Origin: Gerris lacustris
Lineage: Eukaryota > Arthropoda > Insecta > Hemiptera > Gerridae
Length of the DNA stretch: 64,000 nucleotides
Assembly (NCBI GenBank): GCA_951217055.1
Contig: OX578281.1
Span: forward strand, 33,781,036-33,845,035
Direction of reading: 5' to 3'
This document shows positions 25,478-37,829 of this stretch, piece by piece. The notes beneath the pieces were generated by a model that saw only the letters and a program-made list of their open reading frames with translations, was not told the origin of the DNA and made no database searches. Each line of letters starts with the position of its first letter. Positions within the stretch are counted from its first letter, which is position 1. Both the position numbers and the translations under genes were made by a program.

Positions 25478-25697
25478 AAAATTGTAAATTTGATTTTGAA
25501 GCCAAAAAAGTGATTTTTAAACCAGTTATTCTGTCGTCTGTACAGACACGTGGAGCATAAACTACTGGACTAATTTCGATGTAATTTGGTATGCATGTTC
25601 AGATGTATCACATCCCGAGGTGAATTCGAACAATGAATTTTAGCTCAAAATGTGAAAGCACTGCAACTAAATAACTCGGAATAAAATTATATTTCTC
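25478..25697 (+). repeat. R2-family dispersed repeat, copy b
   Basis: Contains 'GTACAGACACGTGGAGCATA', 'AATTTGGTATGCATGTTCAG' and 'GAATTTTAGCTCAAAATGTG' in family order. It abuts a reversed R1 copy without a gap. Confidence 0.8.
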
Positions 25698-26300
25698 AAA
25701 AACGATTAAAATAGTCTGCCAATTTGTGTAGCACTTAGCTTCCTTGCTTCCTATTTCATATGCTTTAATGATTTTGCTTCTACAACCTATTATTGTCAAA
25801 TTTATTTATTTTTCCACCAGTTTATTAAATCTGTTAAAAATGAAATAATGATTGCATAAATTAATGTATCAATTTAGCAAAATTAATACAAGAGCGTAGA
25901 GGGTAATAATTAATCTTGCGGCTGCTTTTAATTAATCTACGGGCGCTGCTTTCGACAAACGATCCAAATTTCATAAAAATCAGATAAGTACTTTATAAGA
26001 TATAGGTATAAAGAAATGTAAGTTCGTGCGCTTGTAAGGGAAAACAAAATGTCGCAGAAGGTTGCATTGACCAACAATGGAATAATTATGACCTACCATC
26101 CAAATTTCATTAAAATCGGAGGTCCAGTTTTTAAGATATATTGGTTCGCATAATAATTGAGCAACAGACCGACAGACAGACACGGAACCAATAATGTTCC
26201 TTCATGTCTGAAACGAATATCTGTCTTGGAGTTTTTTAAATCGGACACATAATCCTTTTTCGTTCTTCAGAACGATCACATTGCTTCCGTTATCTTAGGT
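25698..26300 (-). repeat. R1-family dispersed repeat, copy d (near full length)
   Basis: In reverse it runs from the CCAATTTGTGTAGCACTTAG (3' end) through 'ATGTAAGTTCGTGCGC', 'GGCATTGACCAACAATGG'-type sequence, 'AATTATGACCTACCATCC', 'GACAGACCGACAGACAGACA' to 'TTCGTTCTTCAGAACGATCA' and the 5' end. The minus-strand frame beginning SVCRSVAQ is a by-product of the CTGT module. Confidence 0.8.
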
Positions 26301-28135
26301 AAACTAATAGCAAAATTCATTTTTTAAACTGGTTTAAAGACGAATATGATGATCATATTGTCGTTTTATCAAAAAAATCTAGTAGTTTCCAAAATTTTAA
26401 TGAAAATAAGTCTGATTTTGCTAAAAATCTAATATATATATTATATATATGAACTATAACCTTTCTTAAATATGTTTAATAATAATTTAATTAAAATAGG
26501 TATTAATGGATTTAAATTCGGTGTTACTCAGTATATGCGAACGTTTTGATCAAGGAAGATTTTTTTTTTCAATACGTATATCTAATAAAAACGCATTATC
26601 AACCAATGTACATATATTTCTTGAAAGTAAGTTGTAATTTCATACTCGAGCAAAATAAAATTATTTACGATTCGTATCTGATGATGGTTTTTTTTGTTGT
26701 AGTTTAATGCATAAATATAGGTCATTGATTTTAAGATTAATGATCCTAACTTCAAAAGGGAAAAAATAATAAAACTCTAACAATAGCAAAAATATAATAA
26801 AAAAGTAAAATAAATAAAGAATTAATAAATATGAATAAAAGATAAATCTATCGAGACTAAGTCCTCGCTCTAGATGCTAATCTGCACTTACTGAGAGCTT
26901 TTACCAAATATCTCTAGTGGATATTTATGTAAGAAATTATTTGTTTTAAATTGCATATTAATATATAAGTTTGAGTATCAGTATTGTAATATTTCTCAGA
27001 ATTTTTGTTTTTGTGTATATTATTGTTTCTTGCTGGTGGAAATAAATATTATTATTATTAGTAAGTAGTATTATTGTTGCTGATTTATCGGTAGTGGGAG
27101 AAAGAGAAGTGAAGAATGAAATATTTATATATTTTGGCAATAAATGCAATGATATTTGTTCAAAAGATTCTAAAATACTGTAAATAAGATTAATCGAAGT
27201 AAAAAAGGGTCTGGTGTTCTGAAATTGCATTTTATTGCCAAGCAACTAATATAATTCTATAAATGATAGGGAAGTCAATGGACCGAGCCGGTATCTAAAT
27301 GGATTGAATTTTCGATTTACCTAGCCTCAGTCCTGATGGATAGCTCTTACAAACCTTGTTTTACATGGCACTTTTATTAAATGTCCTGAATCATTGGCAA
27401 TGTTCCCCCTGAGTCAACATGAAATAAACGTCAGTATTATCTAACTAAATGCAATTTCTAACTATTCTAATACTAAACAGAACTAAAGAAAACATTTAGT
27501 ACTTGCTGCACAAATTTACATTGCAGTTTTATCCCTTTGAGTAAATTACCCTTTAGTCCATTAAATAAGAATTATTACTCTACTGTACTCTAACAAGTGG
27601 ACTCGGAAAAGGTTGAAGCGTCTAGTATTCAGGAGCACCTTTATTTCAAATGTTTCACACTATAAAATTAATCAATTTCACTATCTTCAATGGGTTATGA
27701 ACAACATAAAACAGTTTGTGAGCAGTTGTTTCAAGTAACTAAGCAGATAACTTTATTAAGATTTAAAGATTGACCACATTATGTAAACGTGTAATAGAGT
27801 CACTTTATTTATAAATATGCAAAAGTGTTTCTTTGACAAGAAACACTTTTTTTCAATAAAAATAAAATGTTTACTAAGGCGTTTTAAACAGAGATTCTTA
27901 GATAATAAAATAATTATGTCAATAAATGCAATTACAATTATACCATTTTTTTTTCAGACTAATAAAATAAATGTTAAACACATTTACACACAATTTACAC
28001 AGAAAATTTAAAATACAAAATGGAATAATAAATTACCCTTTGTAATTTTTATCAAATAACGAATAGGTTTATTTTGTTACTTTTTGATTAATGTAATAGG
28101 ATATTCTAAGAGAGAAGAGAGTAAATTGAGTGATG
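26301..28135. other. AT-rich stretch with no gene found
   Basis: No exon or RNA gene recognised; a minus-strand frame at 27245-26958 (95 codons) is Ile/Asn-rich and has no domain. Confidence 0.45.
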
Positions 28136-28139
28136 TGTG

Positions 28140-28500
28140 AGAAGGGGGTGAGAAATTTAATGAGTGCTGCGGTAGATTGGAATCTCATCCATCACTGTCC
28201 TTTCTACACTGGGAATGACCTAGAGAGCAGTTAAACATCTATCTCGTTCTACTCCTGGAAGCAGAGGTAGATCTTGCTCCCTCTAGTTGTATTTTGTGAA
28301 ACTATTCTCCTCACTGCCTCACCCAAAGCTCCGAGAGCTAATCTAACTCCGATTTCCCAACAGACAGATTTCTCTCTCACTTCCAAACCCGATGAATTCA
28401 CTCAGACATATATCTATACTGAATGCAAAAATCCTCAAGTCTCACGTTTCCAATGATCAATTTTCAATCTCAATTCATCATGAAAAATTCATCTCTTCTT
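28140..28500. repeat. Duplicated block A (left copy)
   Basis: Homologous over its length to 33110-33475. Shared stretches include 'GAATGACCTAGA', 'CTGGAAGCAGAGG', 'GAGAGCTAATCTAACT', 'CACTTCCAAAC.CGATGAATTCACTCA' and 'TTTTCAAT.TC'. It is less AT-rich than the surroundings. Neither strand keeps a common open frame between the two copies, so it is not obviously coding. Confidence 0.75.
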
Positions 28501-28982
28501 TCTTTTTTCCTCAACACCAAAAAATGTGTATCGGTTCCAGTACATTAAACAAAAAAACAACAAAAAAAAAAACTAATTCGAGTAGAGAGTAAAAATACAA
28601 TTGGTGAGAGAAACCCAATATTCAATTTAAAATGTTCAATCGATGAATATTTATGTCTATTTTCCAATGTTAAACAATAAAGCAATTAAAATATTCACAA
28701 TGTCATTTACGTTTATATTTTGTTATCATGGTATTAAATATCCTTAAAATAAGGAATAAAAATCAAATTTTTATACAGCTCAAGTTTCAATATAATAAAG
28801 AATTTAAAAATATAACTATGTATCTATAAGAAAGTTAATCTGAACTTTTTTAGTATTATTATTAGTTGACAGAAGTTATTAATTTTATAAAGGCGTTCCA
28901 TAATAAAAAAAAAACTCAAAGTATTAAGTTAAATTGAGGTCATTTCTTGTAGATACATGTTTAAAAATGGGGATATAGAACA

Positions 28983-29001
28983 TTTTTTTTTTTTTTTTTT
29001 T
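28983..29001. repeat. Poly-T tract
   Basis: About nineteen T residues. Confidence 0.9.
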
Positions 29002-29569
29002 ATTTAACTCAGTCAATCAGGTGTGATAAATTTGTTAGATCATTTTAACAACTTCCACTTGTCTTAAAATTATGGCAGTAGGTTAAAACCTGAGAGATAT
29101 ACGGTCAGATTTCAACCTCTGTCACAACTACTGCACTGATTTTTTATCTTGCAGATTTAAACTGGTCTCACTGGTACTAAAGATGACTACTAGTGGTCAG
29201 AAGCCTGCTTTGTACAAAAGTTTCTTTAGTGAAGAGACGTCTTTCTTTATTCTTAATCAAGAGACACCACTGCTCATCTAGAAAAACTAAATATGGAGGG
29301 TCAAAAAGTGCATTTGGATGTAGCAACCATTAAATAAATAAAATGCGTCTGATCATGACTGGCTATTGAAGTGACATGCTCACTTTCAGACAATAGAAAA
29401 AAACACATATGTGGTTGAACATTCAAAAGTTAAAAGATCAAAAGTAGAGTTATTGACATGGCAATATTTACCGAGATTTACAAACAAACAACTAAGGGAT
29501 ATAGTAATAGCTGAGAGGTAGGCTTATGTCAGACTTTATATATACTCCAGGAAGTAATATTCATTTATG

Positions 29570-30120
29570 AAGCTTCGAGGAAAAGTTAAAGTTTGTCAAA
29601 GTTAATTTACTTTTCAGTATTTGTTCTAAAACTTTATCGAGGTAACATATTTGATAGAAGAATATTCAACTTATAAGTTACTTTGTATAAAAGCCGTTTT
29701 AGTTACTTTGTTTCCTTGGATACAACAAGAATTTCTTTGTTGATTAGTTTCGTAGGACATAGTTAAGTAATTGGTCTTCGTCAGTACGTGGTATTGCAAA
29801 GGGGGAAGGGTTTTATTGGATTTTTTCTTAGGGTGTGAGTGTATACAGGATGTATCTAGAGATGAAGGTCAGTCCTCGTTAGCACTACTAGTTATAGAAA
29901 CGAAGGGATAGACCCCTTAGAGGGACAACCGAGGCTACCTTCAACATCCCAAGGGACAAAGGAACGTAAAACAATTTGGGATCCAACACCTAAACCCAAC
30001 TTCAAAATACACCTTGCTTTTTAGACAAGAATAGATATTAACTTCACAAAATTGTTGAATTTCAGATATACAGAACCATAATATCATAATATTTTATACT
30101 AGTTTATGTATAAAAAAAAA
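29570..30120. repeat. Duplicated block B (left copy)
   Basis: Homologous to 36640-37110. Shared stretches include 'AGGGTTTTAT.GGATTTT', GATGAAGGTCAGTCCT, 'ATAGAAACGAAGGGATAGA', 'CAACATCCCAAGGGA' and 'ACTAGTTTATGTA'. No shared open frame was found. Confidence 0.8.
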
Positions 30121-30721
30121 ACCTTCTATCTCTATCTATTCAAGTTTAGAACAAATATAATTTTAGATATTTAAGTACATTCAATGTAAAATTCATCTAA
30201 GAACTCTCCATATATATATTTTATTTATTTATTCTCAATACAATAATTTTACATTTTATACCTTATTGGTTAGACTCTTTTCCAAAATAACACACAATAA
30301 CAGGTAGATAAGACATTTTCTCATGTGACAACTACTCGAGTAATACTGTAATGGCCGATTGGACTGAAAATCGATTAAATACATTCATCTCATCAGCACT
30401 TAAGTTAGTTCGTTTGGAATGTGTTTCTTATACAATTATTAAAACCTAATTTAGATGGTTACGTCACTAATAGTGATTTATATATTATGTTACCTAAGCA
30501 AATTGCAGTAGCCATATTTTAATCGTTCACCATTATTTCTGAATGTAAATAGTTAATATTTTATCTTTAGGTTAAAGAATCGATTGTAGCAAAAAAAAGG
30601 GTTGTCACTTCTATGGTTATTTATATTATTATTAAAAGTTGTATTAAGTATCCAATCAATAATTTTACTTTCAACAAACAATCTTAAAAATTAGAAGAGT
30701 ACTTTTGAAGATATATGTGTA

Positions 30722-31010
30722 AATAAATGTAAGTTTGTGCGCATGTTGGAGAGAAACATATGGGCGCAGAAGGTAGAAACCTACATGGGACCAACATTGG
30801 GCTAATTATGACCTACCATCTAAATTTCATTAAAATAGGGCTAGTAGTTTTTAAGATTGTTGTTGTGGAACAGACCGACAGCCCGAAAGACAGACATGGG
30901 ACCATGTTTCCTGATGTCTGAAACGGATTTCTACCTTGGAATTTTTGAAATCGGAGACAAAATATTTTCTATATACATAGCTTCCATTACTTACAGGAAG
31001 CTAGGAAGCA
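30722..31010 (-). repeat. R1-family dispersed repeat, copy e
   Basis: Reversed copy with 'GTGCGCATGTTGGAGAGAAA', 'CATGGGACCAACATTGGG', 'AATTATGACCTACCATCT', a CAGACAG run and 'GATGTCTGAAACGGATTTCT'. The 5' end is eroded. Confidence 0.8.
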
Positions 31011-31149
31011 AGAATAAAATAAAGATAAGACAAGAGAAGTATGTATCTTATGTAGGGTGGAACCGTGTAAGATCATCTGAGGGTTCTATAGCTCAATTGC
31101 TATAGAAGTAGATCACTTTATTATATTATGTGAGAAATTGAAACAAAAT

Positions 31150-31720
31150 ATTTTTCAAAAATTCTTCATAAAAATTGTTTTGTTATTCTTGTATAATATT
31201 TTAAATTTATATTATTATTCTTTTATAAAATAGGGTAGAAAAAGGAGAAATTTTAGGTTGAGAAACTCATTTCCCTTCAGATAAAATTCGGCTTTTTCCT
31301 CACTTTTTCTAACCCTAGCTGGAGAGCAGAAAATAAACTTTATTTTTTGGCCTTCTTTTTGTTTACTTCCATTTCGGAAGGCCAAAAGTCGAGGATGGAA
31401 AATAGGGAAAAGGGATTTTGAGGAAGGAAGTGTTTAAACAGGGTTTCTCGACCTTGCCTTCAGAAAGACCCTTTTTCCTACCAACTATCTCAGCACTCTA
31501 CTTCTCCAAGGATCAAAAACTAAAGAGGTCCTGAAAGAGAAATACCTTTCCTTTCTCTACAAGTGATTTTTCCTTAAGAACTTAAGCTTCAGGAAAAGCC
31601 TCACTTTCCCTCAACAACTTACTAAACCACAATCGATTGTAAAACTTCACGTCTGGGAAAACTAAAGTATTGGATATTAAATTATATTTCCTGTTTAACA
31701 GAACAGTGGTTTTACCAAAA
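31150..31720. repeat. Duplicated block C (left copy)
   Basis: Homologous to 37830-38290. Shared stretches include 'TATAATATTT.AAATTTATATT', 'AAGCTTCAGGAAAAGCCTC' and the T/C-rich run around 'CTCGACTTT'. Its right end (31635-31712) occurs once more at 32353-32430. Confidence 0.75.
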
Positions 31721-32139
31721 GGTTAAAAATATCGACAAACAAATATTTTCACCTCTCTCTAAGAAAAGCTTGCTTTGAACTAGTGTTCATCCTTTTCGGA
31801 TTCTTAATCCCTTGCTTAATTTTTATATTACCATTAGAATTTTTTTAAACTTTCGCTCTCTATGTTTACTTAACATACAATAAATTGAATTTATGCAATA
31901 TAGATAAACTCTAAAAATCAATAAAAAAAAAATACTCCCTTCAAAGAATATTAGAATTTATATAGATCACCGACTCTGGCAAGATATGCCGTATTACATT
32001 TAAGCAGATTACATGAATTTTAAAGTGAGCCTAAAATGGGACAAATTAAAAATATCGACCTTAAAGCCAACTGAAATTTTAGAATTTATGAAGGTCAAGA
32101 TAGTTTAAGATAAGGATTTTGCTTTCTACCTTACCGAAG

Positions 32140-32600
32140 GTAGTGGAATATCATTCTAAAGAGCAACATTTTGTTTTGTTTCCAAATTTAAATTTTTCTT
32201 GATAAAAATCCGTTTCAAGCATCAGAAAACATATTTCTCTCATGCCTGTCTCTCGGTTTGTCGTTCGTCATTTTTGCGATCCCCCATATGTCATATCTTA
32301 GAAACTACTCGTCCGACTTTAATCTAATTAGGATATAGGTCCAGTAATAGGTAGATTGTGAAACTTCACCTCTGGGAAAACTAAAACATTGGATATTAAA
32401 TTATATTTTCTGTTTAACAGAACAGTGGTTCTGATTTGTAGGTCATAATTAGCCTATTGTTAGTGCCACATAATTTTTAACCGTCTACGGCCATTAATTC
32501 TCTTCCGCATGTGCACATAGGTTTTCTATTTAAATAGTCAATAATAGGTCAATTAAAGTACGCGGTAGAGAGGGTACTATGCCACACAAATTAACAAAAT
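32140..32600 (+). repeat. R1-family dispersed repeat, copy f, interrupted
   Basis: Degenerate R1 with 'CTTACCGAAGGTA', 'CTCATGCCTGTCTCTCGG' and, near the end, 'AGGTCATAATTAGCC' and 'ATGCCACACAAATTAAC'. It is interrupted at about 32353-32430 by a copy of the right end of block C ('CTCTGGGAAAACTAAA', 'TTGGATATTAAATTATATTT', 'TTTAACAGAACAGTGGTT'). Confidence 0.75.
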
Positions 32601-32662
32601 ATTTTATCTAAATTTTACTTTTTCTTCCCAACCAATAATAATAATATAATTCTTATTATTTC

Positions 32663-33085
32663 AGAGCTTACCAAAGGTAACGGAAGCTAAGTGACCGCTT
32701 TGAAGAACGAACATTTTTTATGTCTCTGAATTAAAAAATTCCAAGACAGAAATCCGTTTCAGACATTTTTGTCAAGTACATTTTTGGTCTCGTGTCTGTC
32801 TGTTGGTTAGTAGTTAAATTATTGCAGACCATCCTATCTTAAAACTAGTTGCCTTATTTTAATAATAATTGAGTAACAGGCCGTAATTAGTCCATTGTTG
32901 GTCCCATATTAGTTCTAACCGTCTCAAAAATAATTTTGTCTGATTCAATAACTTTGGCACATTAATTAAATAAGATGGAAGTAATTAATAAATTAATCAA
33001 TAATTGGTTGTAAAAGCAAAACATAAGTAAATTACGTGATAGGATGCGAGGAAGCTATGAGCCGCTCTAATTGACAGCCTATTTT
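32663..33085 (+). repeat. R1-family dispersed repeat, copy g
   Basis: Begins 'CAGAGCTTACCAAAGGTAAC', contains 'CCAAGACAGAAATCCGTTTC', 'GGTCTCGTGTCTGTCTGT', and ends 'GATAGGATGCGAGGAAGCTA' plus 'TCTAATTGACAGCC'. Same orientation as copy f about 60 bp upstream. Confidence 0.85.
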
Positions 33086-33109
33086 AAATACTGCCTAATT
33101 GCGTAGGGA

Positions 33110-33475
33110 AATCAGTTCACAAATGTGAAGTTATACACAAAAGTGCAGCAGGATCTCATTAATCACTTTATACTGAGAATGACCTAGAACCTAAACACCA
33201 GTTTCATCTATCTCATTCTACTTCTGGAAGCAGAGGACAGGACTCAGGACAGTAGTTCTAACTTCATCTAGTGCGGTAGTTTGTAGAACTATTGTCCTAT
33301 CTCTTACCCCAAGCTTTGAGAGCTAATCTAACTACGATTTAAGAACTGACAGATCTTTCTCACTTCCAAACTCGATGAATTCACTCAAACCTATTATCTC
33401 AATGCAAAACCACCTCGGGTTTCACGATTTCCCTGATCCATTTTCAATATCTTTCCACATAAAATCTTTTCGAAT
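33110..33475. repeat. Duplicated block A (right copy)
   Basis: Partner of 28140-28500. It starts about 25 bp after the R1 copy. Confidence 0.75.
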
Positions 33476-34473
33476 AAAGTTGAACCTTCTTCACACGGAG
33501 ATCAATCAAAACCAATCTGAGTGAGGTGGATGCAATAATTATTATATACGTCATATAAGATATTTACCATCGACTTTGTGTTACTATAACTCTTCAATAA
33601 GTAACAAGCAAAATGTGTATTCTTATTTATTTCTCTTTTATCTATTTTTGAAATTCAAATAAAATTTTGTGAGGATTGTTTTTTTTGGATGAACCACCAA
33701 GATTATTATGATTTAGAATTTATCACTATTATGATAAGATTATTACTATTTATGTTATAATGTATTTAACATTTATCACATCTTTAGATATTTATTTCCA
33801 GTTGATAAAACCACCAATATTTTAACTTTAGGTAGATCAACATTTTTAAAATCCTTTTAAAGGTAGATTTATAGTTGAAAAATATTTGAAATATGATTAA
33901 AGTTTTGCTTCTTTATAGACATCCGTTCCTGCACAGAAAACAAGACATTGGTCAGTCTCGTTAATCATATATTTGGGACATCTAACAGCCCAATTATACG
34001 AAATAGATAAATAAATCTAGCTTTTCCTAATGTGATATAATATCATACTATACTTTACATAATAGCATGATATATTATGTAAATTACACAGTAAGAATAT
34101 TTTCCTTGGCAGTCCGACAAAATATCTTGAGTTTTAAATCAACATTTTTCGTTAGTTTTTTTATTGCAGATTACACATTGATATAAACAGCTTTCTTCAG
34201 GAAATAAAGGAGGCTAAAAATGTAGCATGTATTTTGATTAATGTTGGATACACTTGGACTAAAAGACATAAAAGTCAATTTTTTTATCTCTACGTAGGTG
34301 ATAACAAACTACATAACAGACTTACATAAAGAAGTTCTATATAGCTTAAGTTTTGTTTCTTAAATCCAACATAGGGAAGATTAAAACACAAATTTTGTGT
34401 TAAATGAGTAGTAATCGTATTATATATAAACATCCCAATTTCAAATAAGAACATAGTTCATACAGAAAACACA

Positions 34474-34486
34474 ATATATATATATG

Positions 34487-34573
<87 letters not shown>

Positions 34574-34578
34574 ATATA
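34474..34578. repeat. (TA)n microsatellite
   Basis: About 100 bp of TA with two small interruptions, adjoining the left arm of the hairpin element that follows. Confidence 0.95.
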
Positions 34579-34902
34579 AAATATTTGCTGAGTTTGTTTT
34601 CAGGGGTATTATTAAAATAAAAAAAAGCTAATACAGTTGCTTTGCTATTTTATCCATTTTTCTTTTGGTGATATTTCGCCTTCAAATTGAGAAATCTTCA
34701 AACCTGAAACAATTTTTTTATATAATATATATAATTAGAAACAAACTATATAAAAAACAAAATTGTTTCAGGTTTGAAAATGTCTTAATTTGAAGACTAA
34801 ATATCACAAAAAGAAAAATAAATAGAATAGCAAAGCAAAGCAAATGTATTAGCATTTTTTATTTTAATAATACCCCTGATGACAAACATAGCAAATATTA
34901 TA
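34577..34902. repeat. Long fold-back hairpin, arms about 145-150 bp
   Basis: The left arm (about 34577-34723) and right arm (about 34748-34902) are inverted copies. Matching blocks in order are 'ATATTTGCT', 'CAGGGGTATTATTAAAATAA', 'GCTAATACA', 'TTTGCTTTGCTAT', 'GATATTT', 'CTTCAAATT' and 'CAAACCTGAAACAATTTT'. The right arm has a small CAAAG duplication. The loop is only about 25 bp of A/T-rich DNA. Flanks show no clear target duplication, and the left flank is a (TA)n tract. Short frames across the right arm are not credible genes. Confidence 0.85.
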
Positions 34903-34910
34903 GTTATATT

Positions 34911-34946
34911 ACACATATTAGATATGGCACACATATTAGATATGGC
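34911..34946 (+). repeat. Two tandem 18-bp units
   Basis: ACACATATTAGATATGGC occurs twice in direct succession, immediately right of the hairpin. Confidence 0.9.
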
Positions 34947-35029
34947 AACGTCGATAGAGGAAATCTTAAAGGAGGACATCTTTTCCGACATTAAACTGAC
35001 TCACTTCTTATATAAGTCATTTTTTTACT

Positions 35030-35295
35030 TTCTAATAAAAAGAGGAAGTATTGTGATGGCGCGAGAATTCGATTTTGACATGGATTTACACATTTTGAGG
35101 TTCCCAAAAGAGTGATTTTTATAAAATGTCTGTCTGTCGTCTGCGCAGACGTGTGGTGCCTAATCTACTGGGCCGAATTTGACGAAATTGGCATGTTCAG
35201 AATAATCATGCCCCGGGGCAAAATCGAGAAATGAATTTTAGCTCCAAATTTGGGGGCGTTACTCCCCAAAAACTCAAAAAAAGGGGAATAAATGT
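35030..35295 (+). repeat. R2-family dispersed repeat, copy c
   Basis: The best preserved R2 copy: 'GGAAGTATTGTGATGGCGCG', 'TGAGGTTCCCAAAAGAGTGA', 'TGTCTGTCTGTCGTCTGC', 'GACGAAATTGGCATG', 'CATGCCCCGGGGC', 'GAATTTTAGCTCCAAATTTG' and 'GGGGCGTTACTCCCC'. Confidence 0.88.
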
Positions 35296-35756
35296 GTTTT
35301 CTTCCACATATCACACTAATGAGGCACTATAAAGGCACTAATGATAATGGTCTTATAAAGTCTGAAAGCTGCTTTGTTAAATAAAAAATATTACATAGAG
35401 AGACGGTTTATATTACACAATATCTTTTAGCATTAGTTCCTCATAGCTCATTATTAGAATTATTTTCTCCTTTAAATGATAAATCGATTGAAAATAACAC
35501 TAAGAAATAAGAGAAGGACTTTAGAGTTACCATTTATTTCGAGGGTAATGAAAAATCGAGTGTAAATAAAGAATACTAGTTCCTTTTTCTACAGTAAAAA
35601 AAACTTCATATTCTCATGTAAACTGACTTTAGAGAATTTCATTTTGAAAATATGAGTCTAGGTCAGTGAAAGAATCTGGGGTACCAAATTGCTTTTGCAT
35701 TTCTAAACAAGCCACAAAGAGAAAGAGAAACCCTTTTTAGTTTATAAATTAAAATT

Positions 35757-35758
<2 letters not shown>

Positions 35759-35823
<65 letters not shown>
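35759..35823. repeat. (TA)n microsatellite
   Basis: About 64 bp of pure TA. Confidence 0.97.
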
Positions 35824-35825
<2 letters not shown>

Positions 35826-36344
35826 TTTTTTCTAATCATTGATATCTTCTTTTCATTTTAGCAATCCATTTTTGTGTGAGTAAACTGTCCATGGTTTACT
35901 CATTTGTCCTTTGTCAATGTATTTGTATTTGAACAATGTTTGTGTTTACCCATAAAAAAGTATTTATTAATATGTACATAGAATGGTCAGGTTTATATGA
36001 TCCAACAAAAAATTTAAAAACGTAGTAAATAAAAAGTTATTTTTATCTTGTAATTATTTAAGATTATTTTGACTTGCATTCTGGAATGTCCATACTTAGT
36101 TAAAACAAAATTTATAATTATTAATATTTAAGGAGTATTGTAATATTTTTAATAAGAATGGAAAATATGTCGTTTATTTTTACTGTAAAAATTGTTTTTA
36201 TTTCTTACATAAATAATTTAGTACAATTTAATGGCGCAGATAATTGAAATGATTATTGAATCATCTGTGGGCTGCATACTTCAAATTATCCTAATTTCTT
36301 AATAATTAGATGAGGACATTAAAAAAAACTCCATAAAACTTTGT

Positions 36345-36545
36345 GCACTTATGTAAGAGAAACTAATGGGCACAGGGAAGGTTAAAACATATTATATGAG
36401 ACCAATAATAGACTAATTATGACCTACCCCCTAATTTTCTTTAAAATCGGACGAGTAGTTTTTAAGATATTTTGTTATGAAAATTGGACAGACCGATAAA
36501 CCAACAAACAGAATTTTTAAATTTGGGGACAATAAATTAACTTAA
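36345..36545 (-). repeat. R1-family dispersed repeat, copy h
   Basis: Reversed fragment with 'GAGACCAATAATAGACTAAT', 'TATGACCTACC', 'AAAATCGGACGAGTAGTTTT' and a degraded CAGAC module. Confidence 0.75.
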
Positions 36546-36639
36546 TGTGATTAATTCAACTTCTCTACCTATTGAGAGAAATAGTCGTATTCTTCAGGAA
36601 GTGTAATATTCGTTAGAAATCAAGGTTTAGAGTTTCGAT

Positions 36640-37110
36640 CAAGGTTAGGCTCGATTTCGTCAAAGGTAAAGTAACGTTAATTTTCAATATTTGTCCCAAA
36701 GCTGCAGTGAGGGAACTTAAAATTGAAAATCCGGCTTTCTACTTATTTACTTTGATATCGTAGTTGAACTAGAATATTTTAGTTCCTTCCTCAATACGTA
36801 TGTTTTTGCAAAGGAGAAGGGTTTTATAGGATTTTCCTTAGGATCGAAGTATATGTATTAAAGGAATATGTATCTACGATGAAGGTCAGTCCTTGTGAAC
36901 ACAAGATATAGAAACGAAGGGATAGATCCTTTAAACAACCTGGGTAACCTCAACATCCCAAGGGATAGAGCAACCATAAAACAACTTGGGCGTCTAACAC
37001 CTAAATCCAGCTTCAAAATCACCTTGCTACTTAGACCTGAATAAATATTACCTTAACAATATTATAATCTTCCAGTTATACTAATGCTAATATCATATTT
37101 TAGACTAGTT
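36640..37110. repeat. Duplicated block B (right copy)
   Basis: Partner of 29570-30120, in the same orientation. Confidence 0.8.
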
Positions 37111-37829
37111 TATGTAAAAGGTTATAAGCTTTATCTTAGCTGTCCATATCCCCAAAAAGATATTGCATTCATACTTAAATGTTGCAATTGAATAGAAAAA
37201 TCTTTTTTTGGTTTTTACTGAAATATTAATATCAGACTTATTTATATAGGAAATTATAGGTATTTCACAAACTAAAGTTTCTTAACTGAATAACTAATGA
37301 ATAAAATTAAATTGAATAACAAAAGTGAAATAAATATGCAGGGCGTGATTCTCCTGCAACTTACCTAACTTAATTGGAAAAAATTAATAATTAATTATCT
37401 TATACATTTATTAAAATTAAAAATGATGCAACTCGGTATATCCTTAATCTATACACACAAATTATTTATTTAACAAGATCAAATATATGTAATAAATTCA
37501 ATGCATCTGAACTACGACACCAAGTTGAATTTTTCTTTTATGAAATTTATTTGAATATAAATAATGTAAAAAAATAAAATAAATAAATATACGAGTGTTG
37601 TATATATTAATTTCAGTAGAGTACATACTTATCTCTACATAGCAGCCCGATCTAAAGATTCATATTTTACTCCTTATGGGTAAAATGTGCATTGTCTGGA
37701 TTATACCTGTTCGCCAAACTGCAATCTGCACTATTTTACATGCAACTGTATACGTTTACTTTCAAAATCATATATACATATATTTCGATGTTTATTTTAA
37801 AAAAGACGGTTTCTTTTTCTTCTTTGTAG

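Noticed and set aside
28274..28592. Two overlapping plus frames in duplicated block A
   Set aside because: Frames are not kept in the partner block at 33110-33475.
34797..35115. Frames around the hairpin's right arm
   Set aside because: They span the inverted repeat, the 18-bp tandem unit and R2 sequence.
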